A stretch of 64,000 nucleotides of DNA from Haloarcula japonica DSM 6131 (GTDB lineage: Archaea > Halobacteriota > Halobacteria > Halobacteriales > Haloarculaceae): assembly GCF_000336635.1 (NCBI RefSeq), contig NZ_AOLY01000008.1, forward strand, positions 19,898 through 83,897. The letters run 5' to 3'. The first letter of the stretch is position 1, and each line of letters opens with the position of its first letter. The notes beneath the pieces were generated by a model that saw only the letters and a program-made list of their open reading frames with translations, ran no database searches and was not told the DNA's origin. The position numbers and the translations under genes were made by a program. Below are positions 1-8,044 of the stretch, in pieces.

Positions 1-150
1 TTCCAGATCGGCGATGGTCTCGTACGTACCCGGGTCTCCAGGGTTCGTCGCGAGGAAGCGTTCTGCCGCTTCGCGTGCCGATGGATGCGGCACGGTACAC
101 ATCGACGAGAGGACGCGCTCGAAATCCTGTGGCTCTGCCCGCTGGAGCAT
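1..150 (-). CDS. mfnA: L-tyrosine/L-aspartate decarboxylase MfnA, N-terminal part only (runs off the window)
   Basis: The reverse strand opens with ATG at 150 and codes for about 50 residues before the window edge; the rest lies outside. The opening ([18 protein letters not shown], then [30 protein letters not shown]) matches the conserved start of haloarchaeal MfnA, a group II PLP-dependent decarboxylase. In methanogens MfnA makes tyramine for methanofuran. Haloarchaea lack methanofuran, and there the enzyme is thought to make beta-alanine from aspartate for coenzyme A. The phosphopantoate--beta-alanine ligase gene at 4739, which uses beta-alanine, fits this role. The PLP lysine is not in view, so the call rests on N-terminal similarity only. 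Confidence 0.75.
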   Translation of the reverse strand, partial: MLQRAEPQDFERVLSSMCTVPHPSAREAAERFLATNPGDPGTYETIADLE

Positions 151-292
151 CTATCGCGAGTATAGAGGGGGAGCGGTTTAGCCGTTGTGCTCGTCCGTGT
201 CGTTGTCTGCTGTTTATTCCTCCTGATGGCAGCACGCTGGTCAGGCGGGACGGCCACCCGGACTCGGTGCGGGAGCGCGCTTTACCGTCGAG

Positions 293-1195
293 TTACCAGT
301 TCGACGGCCCGATCTTCTTCGTCGCCTTCGCGCGAAAGCCCGTGGGACCGATCAGCGACTCGAAGACGGTCTGGCGCTCCGTATCGAGCGCGCCGCCGAA
401 GGAGCCGACCCGCATTGTCCGATACGTCTCGAACCCCTTGTCGTTGGAGTAGAAGTAGACACTGCCGTGCAACAGCCCGTGGATGAGTTCGTCCGACCGC
501 ACGTCGCCAGCGGGTCGGTCAAGCTTGACAAAGGCCACGTTCCCCCAGTTGACGACCGCTTCCCGGAGCCCCATCAGGAACGCAATCTCGTGGTTCTGGG
601 GCAGCCCGAACTCCGTCGCCCGTTCGAGGTCGGTCAGCGAGTCGATGACGATGAGCGTCTCTGCGGCGTCGCTCACCCGGTCACTGATATCGGATAACAG
701 TTTCTCGAACGTTTCCTCGGCTGGCTCTTGTTCCGGTGGCTCCGCGTCGGGTTGTTCGATTTCAGTGTCGCTCCGTCGAGCATCGAACAGCGGCTCAGGG
801 ACCGGCAACAGCTCCATGAACCGCTGGGAGAAATCGGCGACGGTCATGTGTTCGGTGAGCGCCTCGAACTGGTAGCCGTCGAGCACGGCGTCGAGTTCGC
901 TGTAGACGTGTTCCCGGTCGTGCGAGAGCGTGATGTAGGTCACCGACTCCGGGATCGCCTCGCTGCGCCGGGCAATACCGTTCGGGACCATCTCGGGGCG
1001 GTGTTTCGCAAGCATCAGCGTCGCGAGGCTGGTGTAGGTGAAGGCATCGCCGCCCGCGTCCGACGCCCCGGCCAGCAGGACCGTGCTCCCGGTCGGAATA
1101 CCCCGAACCTGTCCGTCCAGCCCGGGGATGCCGAAGGGGATGTAGGACACGCCGGAGCTGATACTCTTGGCTTCCGGTGTCGATTCGGGTGCCAT
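293..1195 (-). CDS. RecA-superfamily (KaiC/RAD55-like) ATPase, haloarchaeal HTR-like protein
   Basis: A 300-residue protein of the KaiC/RAD55 group of RecA-fold ATPases, often annotated as 'HTR-like protein' in haloarchaea. The opening SGVSYIPFGIPGLDGQVRGIPTGSTVLLAG is the typical KaiC-family start. The P-loop is altered: GASDAGGDAF stands where GxxxxGK[ST] is expected, so the lysine is missing. A Walker B-like strand TLIVIDSLTDL and a variable acidic loop (EIEQPDAEPPEQEPAEE) follow. Start chosen at ATG 1195 (MAPESTPEAK); a longer start at 1219 would add residues without family resemblance. The biochemical role is unknown; signalling has been proposed for such proteins. It stands alone between mfnA and ppsA. 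Confidence 0.75.
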   Translation of the reverse strand: MAPESTPEAKSISSGVSYIPFGIPGLDGQVRGIPTGSTVLLAGASDAGGDAFTYTSLATLMLAKHRPEMVPNGIARRSEAIPESVTYITLSHDREHVYSELDAVLDGYQFEALTEHMTVADFSQRFMELLPVPEPLFDARRSDTEIEQPDAEPPEQEPAEETFEKLLSDISDRVSDAAETLIVIDSLTDLERATEFGLPQNHEIAFLMGLREAVVNWGNVAFVKLDRPAGDVRSDELIHGLLHGSVYFYSNDKGFETYRTMRVGSFGGALDTERQTVFESLIGPTGFRAKATKKIGPSNW

Positions 1196-1251
1196 ACTGC
1201 AACGAAGCGAACGTCGCAAAAAAACCTGCTGGCTACGTCGGCCCGTCGTCC

Positions 1252-3561
1252 CTACCGGACCGATTCCAGCAGGAGGCGCTGTTCGACGCGTTTGACCTCG
1301 TGTTGGACGTCACGCACGGCGTCGATGTTCGGCGAGATGGAGGTGACTCCCTCGTCAACGAGGAAATCGACCATCTGTGGCTTCGAAGCGGCCTGGCCGC
1401 AGATGCTCGTGGCGACGTCGTGCTCGCGGCAGGTCCCGATGACCTGTCGCATGAGTTCGAGGACGGCCGGGTGGAGTTCGTCGAAGCGGTCGGCGACGTT
1501 GCCGTTGTTGCGGTCGACGGCCAGCGTGTACTGGGTGAGGTCGTTCGTCCCGAAGGAGACGAAGTCGATGCCGGCCTCGCAGATGTCCTCGATGGACAGC
1601 GCGCTCGCCGGCGTCTCGACCATGACGCCCCAGTCGCGCTTCTCGGGGTCGATGCCGACCTCCTGCATCAGCGCCTTCGCCCGCAGGATGTCCTCGGCGT
1701 CGGTGACAAGCGGGAGCATCAGCTCGACGTTGTCGTAGCCCAGGTCGTACAGGCGCTCGAACGCGCGGAGTTCGAGCTTGAACTCACCGGGGCGGTCGAG
1801 CGAGCGGCGGATGCCCCGGTAGCCCAGCATCGGGTTGTGCTCGCTGGGTTCGTCCTCGCCGCCCTGCAGTTGGCGGAACTCGTCGGAGGGGGCATCGAGC
1901 GTGCGGACGCGGACCGGGCGCGGGTAGAACGCCTCGGCGACCGAGCGGACGCCCTCGACGATTTCGTCGACATAGGCGCGCTCGCCGTGGTCCTCGACGT
2001 AGCGCGAGGGCGTCTTGTCCGTCGAGAGAATCATGTGCTCGATTCGCAGTAGACCGACGCCGTCGGCTCCCGTCGCGGCGGCCCGCTCGGCAGCCTCCGG
2101 AATAGAGACGTTGACCTTGACCTCCGTTCCGGTCATCGGCTTGACGGCCGAATGGGCCTCGACCGGCCCGGCGTCTTCCTGCTCGTCAGACGTTTCCGGG
2201 ACCTTGGTCCCTTTCTCGACCGTGCCCTTGTCGCCGTCGAGCGTAACCGTTTCGCCGTCCCGGAGCTTCTGGGTCGCGTCCTCGGCCCCGACGACGGCCG
2301 GAACGCCCAGTTCTCGGGAGACAATGGCGGCGTGGCTGGTCATCCCGCCCTCGTCGGTGATGATCCCGTTGGCGCGTTTCATCGCTGGGACCATGTCCGG
2401 CGTGGTCATCTCGGCGACGATGATGTCGCCGTCTTCGACCTTGTCGAGGTTGTCGAGCTTGTCGACGATGCGGACGACGCCGGTGACCCGGCCCGGCGCG
2501 GAGCCGATACCGGAGAGCCGAACCGCATCCGACTGGCTCTCCATCGCCCCGCCGTCGGCGACGCCCGACTTCGCCCCCGGCGGCTGACTCTCGGCTTCGT
2601 TGGCCGAGCCGGCGCTTCCTTCGGGGTCGTCGATAGTCGTGATCGGGCGGGACTGCAGCAGATACACCTCGCCCTCGTAGACCGCCCACTCCACGTCCTG
2701 TGGGGTGTCGTAGTGGTCCTCGACGCGTTCGCCGACCTCCAGAAGACGGTGAATCTCCTCGTCGGAGAGGACCCGCTCGTTGCGCTTTTCCTCCGGGACG
2801 GAGCGTTCGATGGTCTCCCCGTCCTCACCCCGAACGCACATCACCTTCTTGTCGGCGACGGTCACCTCGTCGATGGTACCCGTCTCGCGGTCGATGATGT
2901 AGTTGTCGGGCGAGACTGCGCCGGAGACGACCGCTTCACCCAGTCCCCACGCGGCCTCGATGATGGCCGTTGGCCCACCGGTCGAGGGGTGGCTGGTGAA
3001 CATGACGCCGGACTTCTCCGCGTCGACCATCTGCTGGACGACGACGGCGATGTCCACGGCGTCGTGTGCGAAGTCGTTCTCGTTGCGGTAGTAGATGGCC
3101 CGCTGGGTGAACAGCGACGCCCAGCACTCCTTGACCCGCTGCAGGAGGTCCGTACGCGAGACGTTCAGGTACGTGTCCTGTTGGCCGGCGAAGGAGGCGT
3201 CCGGGAGGTCCTCGGCGGTCGCCGAGGACCGCACCGCAACGTCCTCGTCGCCCATCTCGTCGTAGGCGGCCAGCAGGTCCTCGCGGACCGACGGCGGGGT
3301 GTCCGTTTCCAGGATCAACTCCTGGGCGCGTTCGGCCGCCTCGGCCAGCGCCTGCGAGTCGTCGCTGTCGACATCGACGGCCTCGAACAGCGGCTCGTCG
3401 ATTCCAGTTGCTTCGATGAACGACCGATACGTGTCGGCGGTAACGACGAACGCCGACGGAACGGGCAGGCCCGCTCCGGTCAGTTCTCCGAGAGACGCCG
3501 CCTTGCCGCCGACCCGCTCCAGGTCGTCGGCACCGATTTCATCGAGCCACAGTGTTGGCAT
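1252..3561 (-). CDS. ppsA: phosphoenolpyruvate synthase (pyruvate, water dikinase)
   Basis: A 769-residue PEP synthase, which converts pyruvate, ATP and water to PEP, AMP and phosphate, the entry step of gluconeogenesis. The N-terminal ATP-grasp domain starts with VGGKAASLGEL and contains VRSSATAEDLPDASFAGQQDTYLN. The central swivelling domain carries the phosphohistidine motif GGMTSHAAIVSRELGVPAVVG. The C-terminal TIM barrel contains FGTNDLTQY and the late motif ATSICGQAAS. Length fits archaeal PpsA. A Gly/Ser/Glu-rich linker (about residues 315-340) joins the first two domains. A TATA-like element (CTTAATT on the reverse strand, near 3590) lies about 30 bases before the ATG, and a perfect palindrome at 3631-3650 lies further upstream. 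Confidence 0.97.
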   Translation of the reverse strand: MPTLWLDEIGADDLERVGGKAASLGELTGAGLPVPSAFVVTADTYRSFIEATGIDEPLFEAVDVDSDDSQALAEAAERAQELILETDTPPSVREDLLAAYDEMGDEDVAVRSSATAEDLPDASFAGQQDTYLNVSRTDLLQRVKECWASLFTQRAIYYRNENDFAHDAVDIAVVVQQMVDAEKSGVMFTSHPSTGGPTAIIEAAWGLGEAVVSGAVSPDNYIIDRETGTIDEVTVADKKVMCVRGEDGETIERSVPEEKRNERVLSDEEIHRLLEVGERVEDHYDTPQDVEWAVYEGEVYLLQSRPITTIDDPEGSAGSANEAESQPPGAKSGVADGGAMESQSDAVRLSGIGSAPGRVTGVVRIVDKLDNLDKVEDGDIIVAEMTTPDMVPAMKRANGIITDEGGMTSHAAIVSRELGVPAVVGAEDATQKLRDGETVTLDGDKGTVEKGTKVPETSDEQEDAGPVEAHSAVKPMTGTEVKVNVSIPEAAERAAATGADGVGLLRIEHMILSTDKTPSRYVEDHGERAYVDEIVEGVRSVAEAFYPRPVRVRTLDAPSDEFRQLQGGEDEPSEHNPMLGYRGIRRSLDRPGEFKLELRAFERLYDLGYDNVELMLPLVTDAEDILRAKALMQEVGIDPEKRDWGVMVETPASALSIEDICEAGIDFVSFGTNDLTQYTLAVDRNNGNVADRFDELHPAVLELMRQVIGTCREHDVATSICGQAASKPQMVDFLVDEGVTSISPNIDAVRDVQHEVKRVEQRLLLESVR

Positions 3562-3630
3562 GGACTCACTCGTATCATCTTCAACGACAATTAAGGAAGT
3601 TCCGGTTACAGCCAGTGAGGCGTCCGCTCT

Positions 3631-3650
3631 TCACTCGATTTCGAGTGAAT
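3631..3650. promoter_or_regulatory. 20-bp palindrome upstream of ppsA, possible TrmB-type operator
   Basis: Two perfect 9-base arms, TTCACTCGA and TCGAGTGAA, flank a TT spacer. The site is 70 bases before the ppsA start and about 35 bases upstream of its TATA-like box. It resembles the Halobacterium TrmB motif TACT-N7/8-GAGTA, which is known to sit at gluconeogenic genes including ppsA: here it reads CACT-N7-GAGTG. Assignment to TrmB is inference. Confidence 0.5.
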
Positions 3651-3682
3651 CAGGCAGTCACGCCGCCGGTACGGTTGCACGG

Positions 3683-4594
3683 TCACGCCTCGATGATATC
3701 GTCGTCATCGGCAGCCGGGACGGTCACTGTGCCGTCCAGTGCAGTGACAGCGCGCCCGCCGACCCACACCTCTGTCCCGTCGGTATCGACCGACACCGTT
3801 CCAGGTCGGTCGCGGAAGTGTCCGCCCTCAGCGATAATCTGTTCGATGGTGTCATCGAGCGCTCCGTAGCGGCGGACGAACGCCGCGCACGCCCCTGACG
3901 CTGCCGCGGTTACTGGTTCCTCTGTTCGGCTCCCGGCCCGGAAGGCTCGGCCGTGGAACGTCGACCGGCGTGTCGCGTCAGCACCGACCGTATCGAACGT
4001 GAACGGATACACGCCGGCCGCGTCCGCGCGGTCACAAAGCGAGACGACGGCAGCCACGTCAACGCTGAGATCGCTCAGATGCTCGAAGTAGTTGACCGGA
4101 ACCATGAGCCACGGCTCGCCCGCGTCGGCTGTCACGAGCGGCAGGTCGGCACCCACGTCTTTGAGCGTGGCCTCGTCGAGTCCGAGCGCGTCCGCGACAT
4201 CGGCGTAGGGGATGTCTACCTCGGTGATGTCGGCCCGCCCCTGTTCGACCCAGACCATCCCGTTCTGTTTCGTCTCGACGGCGACTTCGCCGGCAGTGGT
4301 GGCGACTGTCCACTCACCGTCGTCGATCCCGCCACGCTCGTAGAGCGCCGCGTGCGCCGCAACTGCGGCCGTCTCGGCCTGCACCAACTCCGCTGTCGGC
4401 GAGAAACAGCGAAGCCGGCGGTCGGCGTCTTCCGCCGGCAGGACGAACGCCGTCTCGGTGGCCCCCAGTTCGCTGGCGACGGCCTGCATCTGGTCGTCGG
4501 TCAGTCCGTCGGCTTCCGGAACGACGCCGGTCGGTGTGCCCGCCGTCGGCTCTGCGGCGTACGCGTCGACAAGCAACGCCTGTCGGGTATCCAT
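3683..4594 (-). CDS. PhzF family protein (phenazine biosynthesis-like epimerase/isomerase fold)
   Basis: A 303-residue member of the PhzF/DAP-epimerase-like fold. Family signs are the opening QALLVDAYAAEPTAGTPTGVV (the usual GNPAAVV is GTPTGVV), the catalytic-glutamate segment SELGATETAFVLP (Glu about residue 47) followed by LRCFSPTAELVQAETAAVAAHAAL, and the late segment GRAFRAGSRTEEPVTAAASGACAAFVRRYG. Most PhzF proteins outside phenazine producers have no known substrate, and no phenazine genes lie nearby, so only the family is named. It is transcribed toward ppsA and begins at ATG 4594. Confidence 0.88.
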   Translation of the reverse strand: MDTRQALLVDAYAAEPTAGTPTGVVPEADGLTDDQMQAVASELGATETAFVLPAEDADRRLRCFSPTAELVQAETAAVAAHAALYERGGIDDGEWTVATTAGEVAVETKQNGMVWVEQGRADITEVDIPYADVADALGLDEATLKDVGADLPLVTADAGEPWLMVPVNYFEHLSDLSVDVAAVVSLCDRADAAGVYPFTFDTVGADATRRSTFHGRAFRAGSRTEEPVTAAASGACAAFVRRYGALDDTIEQIIAEGGHFRDRPGTVSVDTDGTEVWVGGRAVTALDGTVTVPAADDDDIIEA

Positions 4595-4738
4595 GGCACG
4601 CAGTTGTGCTGACCCGCAGATAATCTTTTCCGGAGGGAACCGTCGCCGTCCGACGGTGAATTCCGGTGTGATACGCGCCGATGACCGAGACGCGCCCCTG
4701 ACGGACGACTTTAGTACAGGGAGCTACCACCGGAACGT

Positions 4739-5488
4739 ATGAGCGAGGACGTCGACCTCCCTGAGAGCCACCCCCGCTACGAGTCGCTTTTGACCCGCCA
4801 CCGTATCGAAGCGGGCGTCGACCGCGGTATCACCTCCCGGCAGGGCCTCATTGCACAGGGCCGTGGCGAGGCCTTCGACTACCTGCTGGGTGAGCGCACC
4901 ATCGACAGCGCCGACGACGCCGAACGCGCCGCCGCGGCACACCTCCTGTCCGCAGACCACGCCGTCGTCTCGGTCAACGGCAACGCTGCCGCCCTCGTCC
5001 CCGGCGAACTCGTCGAACTCGCCGAGGTGACCGGCGCTGACCTCGAAGTGAACCTGTTCAACCGGACCGAGGAGCGCATTGAGGCCATCGCCGAGTATCT
5101 CCGCGAGCACGGCGCGACCGACGTGAAGGGGCTGACCGCCGACGGCCGCATCCCCGGCCTTGACCACGAGCGCGCGAAGGTCGACGCCGACGGCATCGGC
5201 GCGGCGGACGTGGTGCTCGTTCCCCTGGAGGACGGCGACCGCGCCGAGGCATTGGGTGAGATGGGGAAGACGGAACTGGTCGTCGACCTCAATCCACAGA
5301 GCCGCTCGGCCGAAGTGGCGACGGTGCCTATCATCGACAACATCATCCGCGCGATACCGAACATCACCGAGCACGCGCGGGACCTCAGGGACGACCCGGA
5401 CGCCCAGCGAGACGCTATCGACACCTTCGACGCCGACAGCGCTCTGACCGACGCCGAGCGGACGATTCGGGAGGGAGACCTGGAATGA
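4739..5488 (+). CDS. 4-phosphopantoate--beta-alanine ligase (archaeal phosphopantothenate synthetase)
   Basis: A 249-residue protein of the archaeal phosphopantothenate synthetase family (DUF137). It joins 4-phosphopantoate and beta-alanine using ATP, replacing bacterial PanC/PanK order in CoA synthesis. Diagnostic segments are LPESHPRYESLLTRHRIEAGVDRGITSRQGLIAQGRGEAFDYLLGE near the start, LFNRTEERIEAIAEYLREHGA, and near the end VVDLNPQSRSAEVATVPIIDNIIRAIPNI. A TATA-like TTTAGTA (4710-4716) lies 23-29 bases before the ATG, suggesting a leaderless message. The stop overlaps the start of the AAA ATPase gene by 4 bases, so they are one transcript. Pantoate kinase is not in the window. Confidence 0.93.
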   Translation: MSEDVDLPESHPRYESLLTRHRIEAGVDRGITSRQGLIAQGRGEAFDYLLGERTIDSADDAERAAAAHLLSADHAVVSVNGNAAALVPGELVELAEVTGADLEVNLFNRTEERIEAIAEYLREHGATDVKGLTADGRIPGLDHERAKVDADGIGAADVVLVPLEDGDRAEALGEMGKTELVVDLNPQSRSAEVATVPIIDNIIRAIPNITEHARDLRDDPDAQRDAIDTFDADSALTDAERTIREGDLE

Positions 5489-8037
5489 GCCTGCCACCGT
5501 ACATCTACGCTGACCGTCGGGTACCAGAGGAGGAGACCGTCAGAGAGACGCTCGACCAGCGGACGATGACCGCTTTCGGGGACGTCGAACAGCTTGAACG
5601 CCTCCATCGGGTGTTCTACCCGGTGTTCAAGGTCGACTACGAGTACGAGACCGGCAAGGGGAAGCTGCTCGGGACGACGACGAAGTCCGAAACGGCGTTT
5701 CTCGACGGTCTCTGGGCGGACAACGACCGGGCAGTCTCGCAGTACGTCGACGACACCGACGCGGTGGTCCGCCGAGCGACCAGCGACTACGACCTCGGCC
5801 GTAGCGACCCGGCGCTTGGCCGCTCTGTCCTGCTGCAGTTTCAGGTTACTGACGACGACGCCCGAGCGTTACTGCCCCAGCGCGTCGCGGAGTACCGCGA
5901 CCAGCGACAGGACGCCGCCTCCGGCACAGCAAACGTGTTCCTGCGGAAACTACGCGAATCCTACGGGCTCCCCGGAGATTTCGACCCCGACGGATTCGAC
6001 GGCGTGACCGGTGTTGACCGCCTGTATCTCCCCTTCTGGCTCGCCGAGTACCACTCGCCCGACAGCACGGACGTCAAGCTTGTCACCTTCCGGGACCCCG
6101 ATGCCCCGACCGAGGAGCTACAGCGCCACGGCTGGCTCGCGGAGTTTTTGAGCGCCGAACCCCGCCGGCTGGCCGAGTACGGCTACGAGGTCAACCCCGA
6201 CCGGCTCGAACGGAACATTCGGGAGCGAATCGACCAGCCCGATGAATCAAGTTCGGCCGGGACGAGCGGCAATACCGACTCGGACAGTACCGACGGCGTG
6301 CCCTCGATAAACCGCGAACGCCCCTCGGACGACGGGACGGTGGTCCAGCCCGACGGCGTCGATATGCAGGCCGATGGGCTGGTCGACCCGAATCCGTCCC
6401 GGAGTTTCGCCGATGTGGGCGGGATGTCAGAGCTACTGGAGACGCTCAACCACAAGGTCGTCCGACCGCTGCAGGACCCGAGCGCCTTCGAAGAGTACGG
6501 CATCGGCGTCGTCAACGGCGTTCTGTTGCACGGCCCGCCCGGCTGTGGGAAGACCCATCTCGCTGGCGCGCTTGCGGGCGAGGTCGACCATGCCTTCATC
6601 GAGGTTACGCCGGCCGATGTTACGAGCAAGTATATGGGCGAACCCGCACAGAAGGTCGAGGAACTGTTCCAGATCGCCCGCGCGAACGCCCCGTGTATCC
6701 TCTTTATCGACGAGATCGACGGCATCGCTGGCGCGCGTGACGGCGACAGCAACATGAACAGCAGCGAGCAGCAACTGGTGAACCAGCTGCTCACCGAACT
6801 CGAAGGAATCGCAGACGAGGATGTGGTGGTGCTGGGCGCGACGAACCTCGTCGAGGACGTGGACGACGCCATCCGACGCTCGGGTCGGTTCGACGAGCGG
6901 GTGGAGGTCCCGCCGCCGGACCCGCAAGCGCGCAAGCAGATTCTGGAGATTCACCTGGCCGGCCGACCGACGGCTGCCGATATCGACCTCGACCCAGTCG
7001 TTGAGGAGACGGCCGGCTTCGCGGCCAGCGACATCGAGCTCATCGCCGAGGACGCAGCCCGAAAGGCGTTGCGGGCCGACGCCCCAATCGGGACAGCCCA
7101 CCTGAGACAGGCCGCCAGGGAGACTGACACCAGCATCCCGGACTGGGTCGACCCCGAGATGGTCGCCGAGAACGGCGTCGTCCAGCCCGACGGCGTCGAC
7201 CTGCAGGCCAGTTCGCTGGTCGAGACCGACATCGGACGCGACTTCGGCGATGTGGGCGGGATGGGCGAACTGAAGGACCGGCTCGAAGACACGGTCCTCG
7301 ACCCGCTTCAGAACGCCGACGCCTACGCCGAGTACGGCATCGACGTCCTCTCCGGGCTGTTGCTGTACGGCCCGCCAGGCTGTGGGAAGACCCACCTTGC
7401 CGGCGCGCTCGCGGGCGAACTCGGACACAGCTTCGTCGAAATCAGCCCCGCCGACGTGACGAGCAAGTGGATGGGCGAGCCGGCCCGAAACGTCGCCGAG
7501 GTGTTCGAGGTGGCCCGCGCGAACGCTCCCTGCGTGCTGTTCATCGACGAAATCGACGGCATCGCTGGCTCGCGGCGCGGCTCGATGAACACGAGCGAGC
7601 AACAGCTGGTCAATCAGCTGCTAACCGAACTCGAAGGTGCGGCGGCCGAGGATATCGTCGTGGTCGCCGCGACAAACTTCGTTGAGGATATCGACGCGGC
7701 GTTGCGGCGCTCGGGCCGGTTCGACGAGCGGGTGGAGGTCCCGCCGCCGGACGCCGAGGCTCGGAAGCAGATTCTAGAGATCCACCTGCAGGACCGGCCT
7801 GTCGCCGACGACATCGACTGGGACGCCATCGTTGAGCCGACAGCTGGCTACGCCGCCAGCGACCTCGAACTCGTCGCCGAGGACGCGGCGCGCCACGCTC
7901 TGCGAGACGGCTCGGAGATAACGCAGACACACCTCGAAACCGCCGTCCGGGAGACGCATTCGAGCATCGCCGACTGGGACGACCGCGACCGCTATCAGGG
8001 GGCTGAGGGCACCGCGGACCTGGGGCTCGGGTCCTGA
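5485..8037 (+). CDS. Cdc48-like double AAA ATPase with a haloarchaeal N-terminal domain
   Basis: An 850-residue ATPase. Residues 1-250 form a domain I do not recognise (not the usual Cdc48 N domain), followed by a Ser/Thr/Asp-rich linker. Two AAA modules then follow. Walker A is GPPGCGKTHLAGALAGE at about residues 350 and 629; Walker B is CILFIDEIDG and CVLFIDEIDG; arginine fingers sit in RRSGRFDERVEVPPPD in both. Each module is preceded by a VVQPDGVDxQA linker and FxDVGGM, so a unit of about 279 residues is duplicated, with long stretches nearly identical at the DNA level. Both P-loops look functional. It probably remodels or unfolds proteins; the substrate is unknown. ATGA overlap with the CoA-synthesis gene upstream. 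Confidence 0.85.
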   Translation: MSLPPYIYADRRVPEEETVRETLDQRTMTAFGDVEQLERLHRVFYPVFKVDYEYETGKGKLLGTTTKSETAFLDGLWADNDRAVSQYVDDTDAVVRRATSDYDLGRSDPALGRSVLLQFQVTDDDARALLPQRVAEYRDQRQDAASGTANVFLRKLRESYGLPGDFDPDGFDGVTGVDRLYLPFWLAEYHSPDSTDVKLVTFRDPDAPTEELQRHGWLAEFLSAEPRRLAEYGYEVNPDRLERNIRERIDQPDESSSAGTSGNTDSDSTDGVPSINRERPSDDGTVVQPDGVDMQADGLVDPNPSRSFADVGGMSELLETLNHKVVRPLQDPSAFEEYGIGVVNGVLLHGPPGCGKTHLAGALAGEVDHAFIEVTPADVTSKYMGEPAQKVEELFQIARANAPCILFIDEIDGIAGARDGDSNMNSSEQQLVNQLLTELEGIADEDVVVLGATNLVEDVDDAIRRSGRFDERVEVPPPDPQARKQILEIHLAGRPTAADIDLDPVVEETAGFAASDIELIAEDAARKALRADAPIGTAHLRQAARETDTSIPDWVDPEMVAENGVVQPDGVDLQASSLVETDIGRDFGDVGGMGELKDRLEDTVLDPLQNADAYAEYGIDVLSGLLLYGPPGCGKTHLAGALAGELGHSFVEISPADVTSKWMGEPARNVAEVFEVARANAPCVLFIDEIDGIAGSRRGSMNTSEQQLVNQLLTELEGAAAEDIVVVAATNFVEDIDAALRRSGRFDERVEVPPPDAEARKQILEIHLQDRPVADDIDWDAIVEPTAGYAASDLELVAEDAARHALRDGSEITQTHLETAVRETHSSIADWDDRDRYQGAEGTADLGLGS

Positions 8038-8044
8038 GGCTGAG

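Noticed and set aside
2152..3594. Forward-strand frame of 480 codons antisense to ppsA
   Set aside because: Typical GC-rich shadow; the sequence is Asp/Val/Arg-biased and matches no family.
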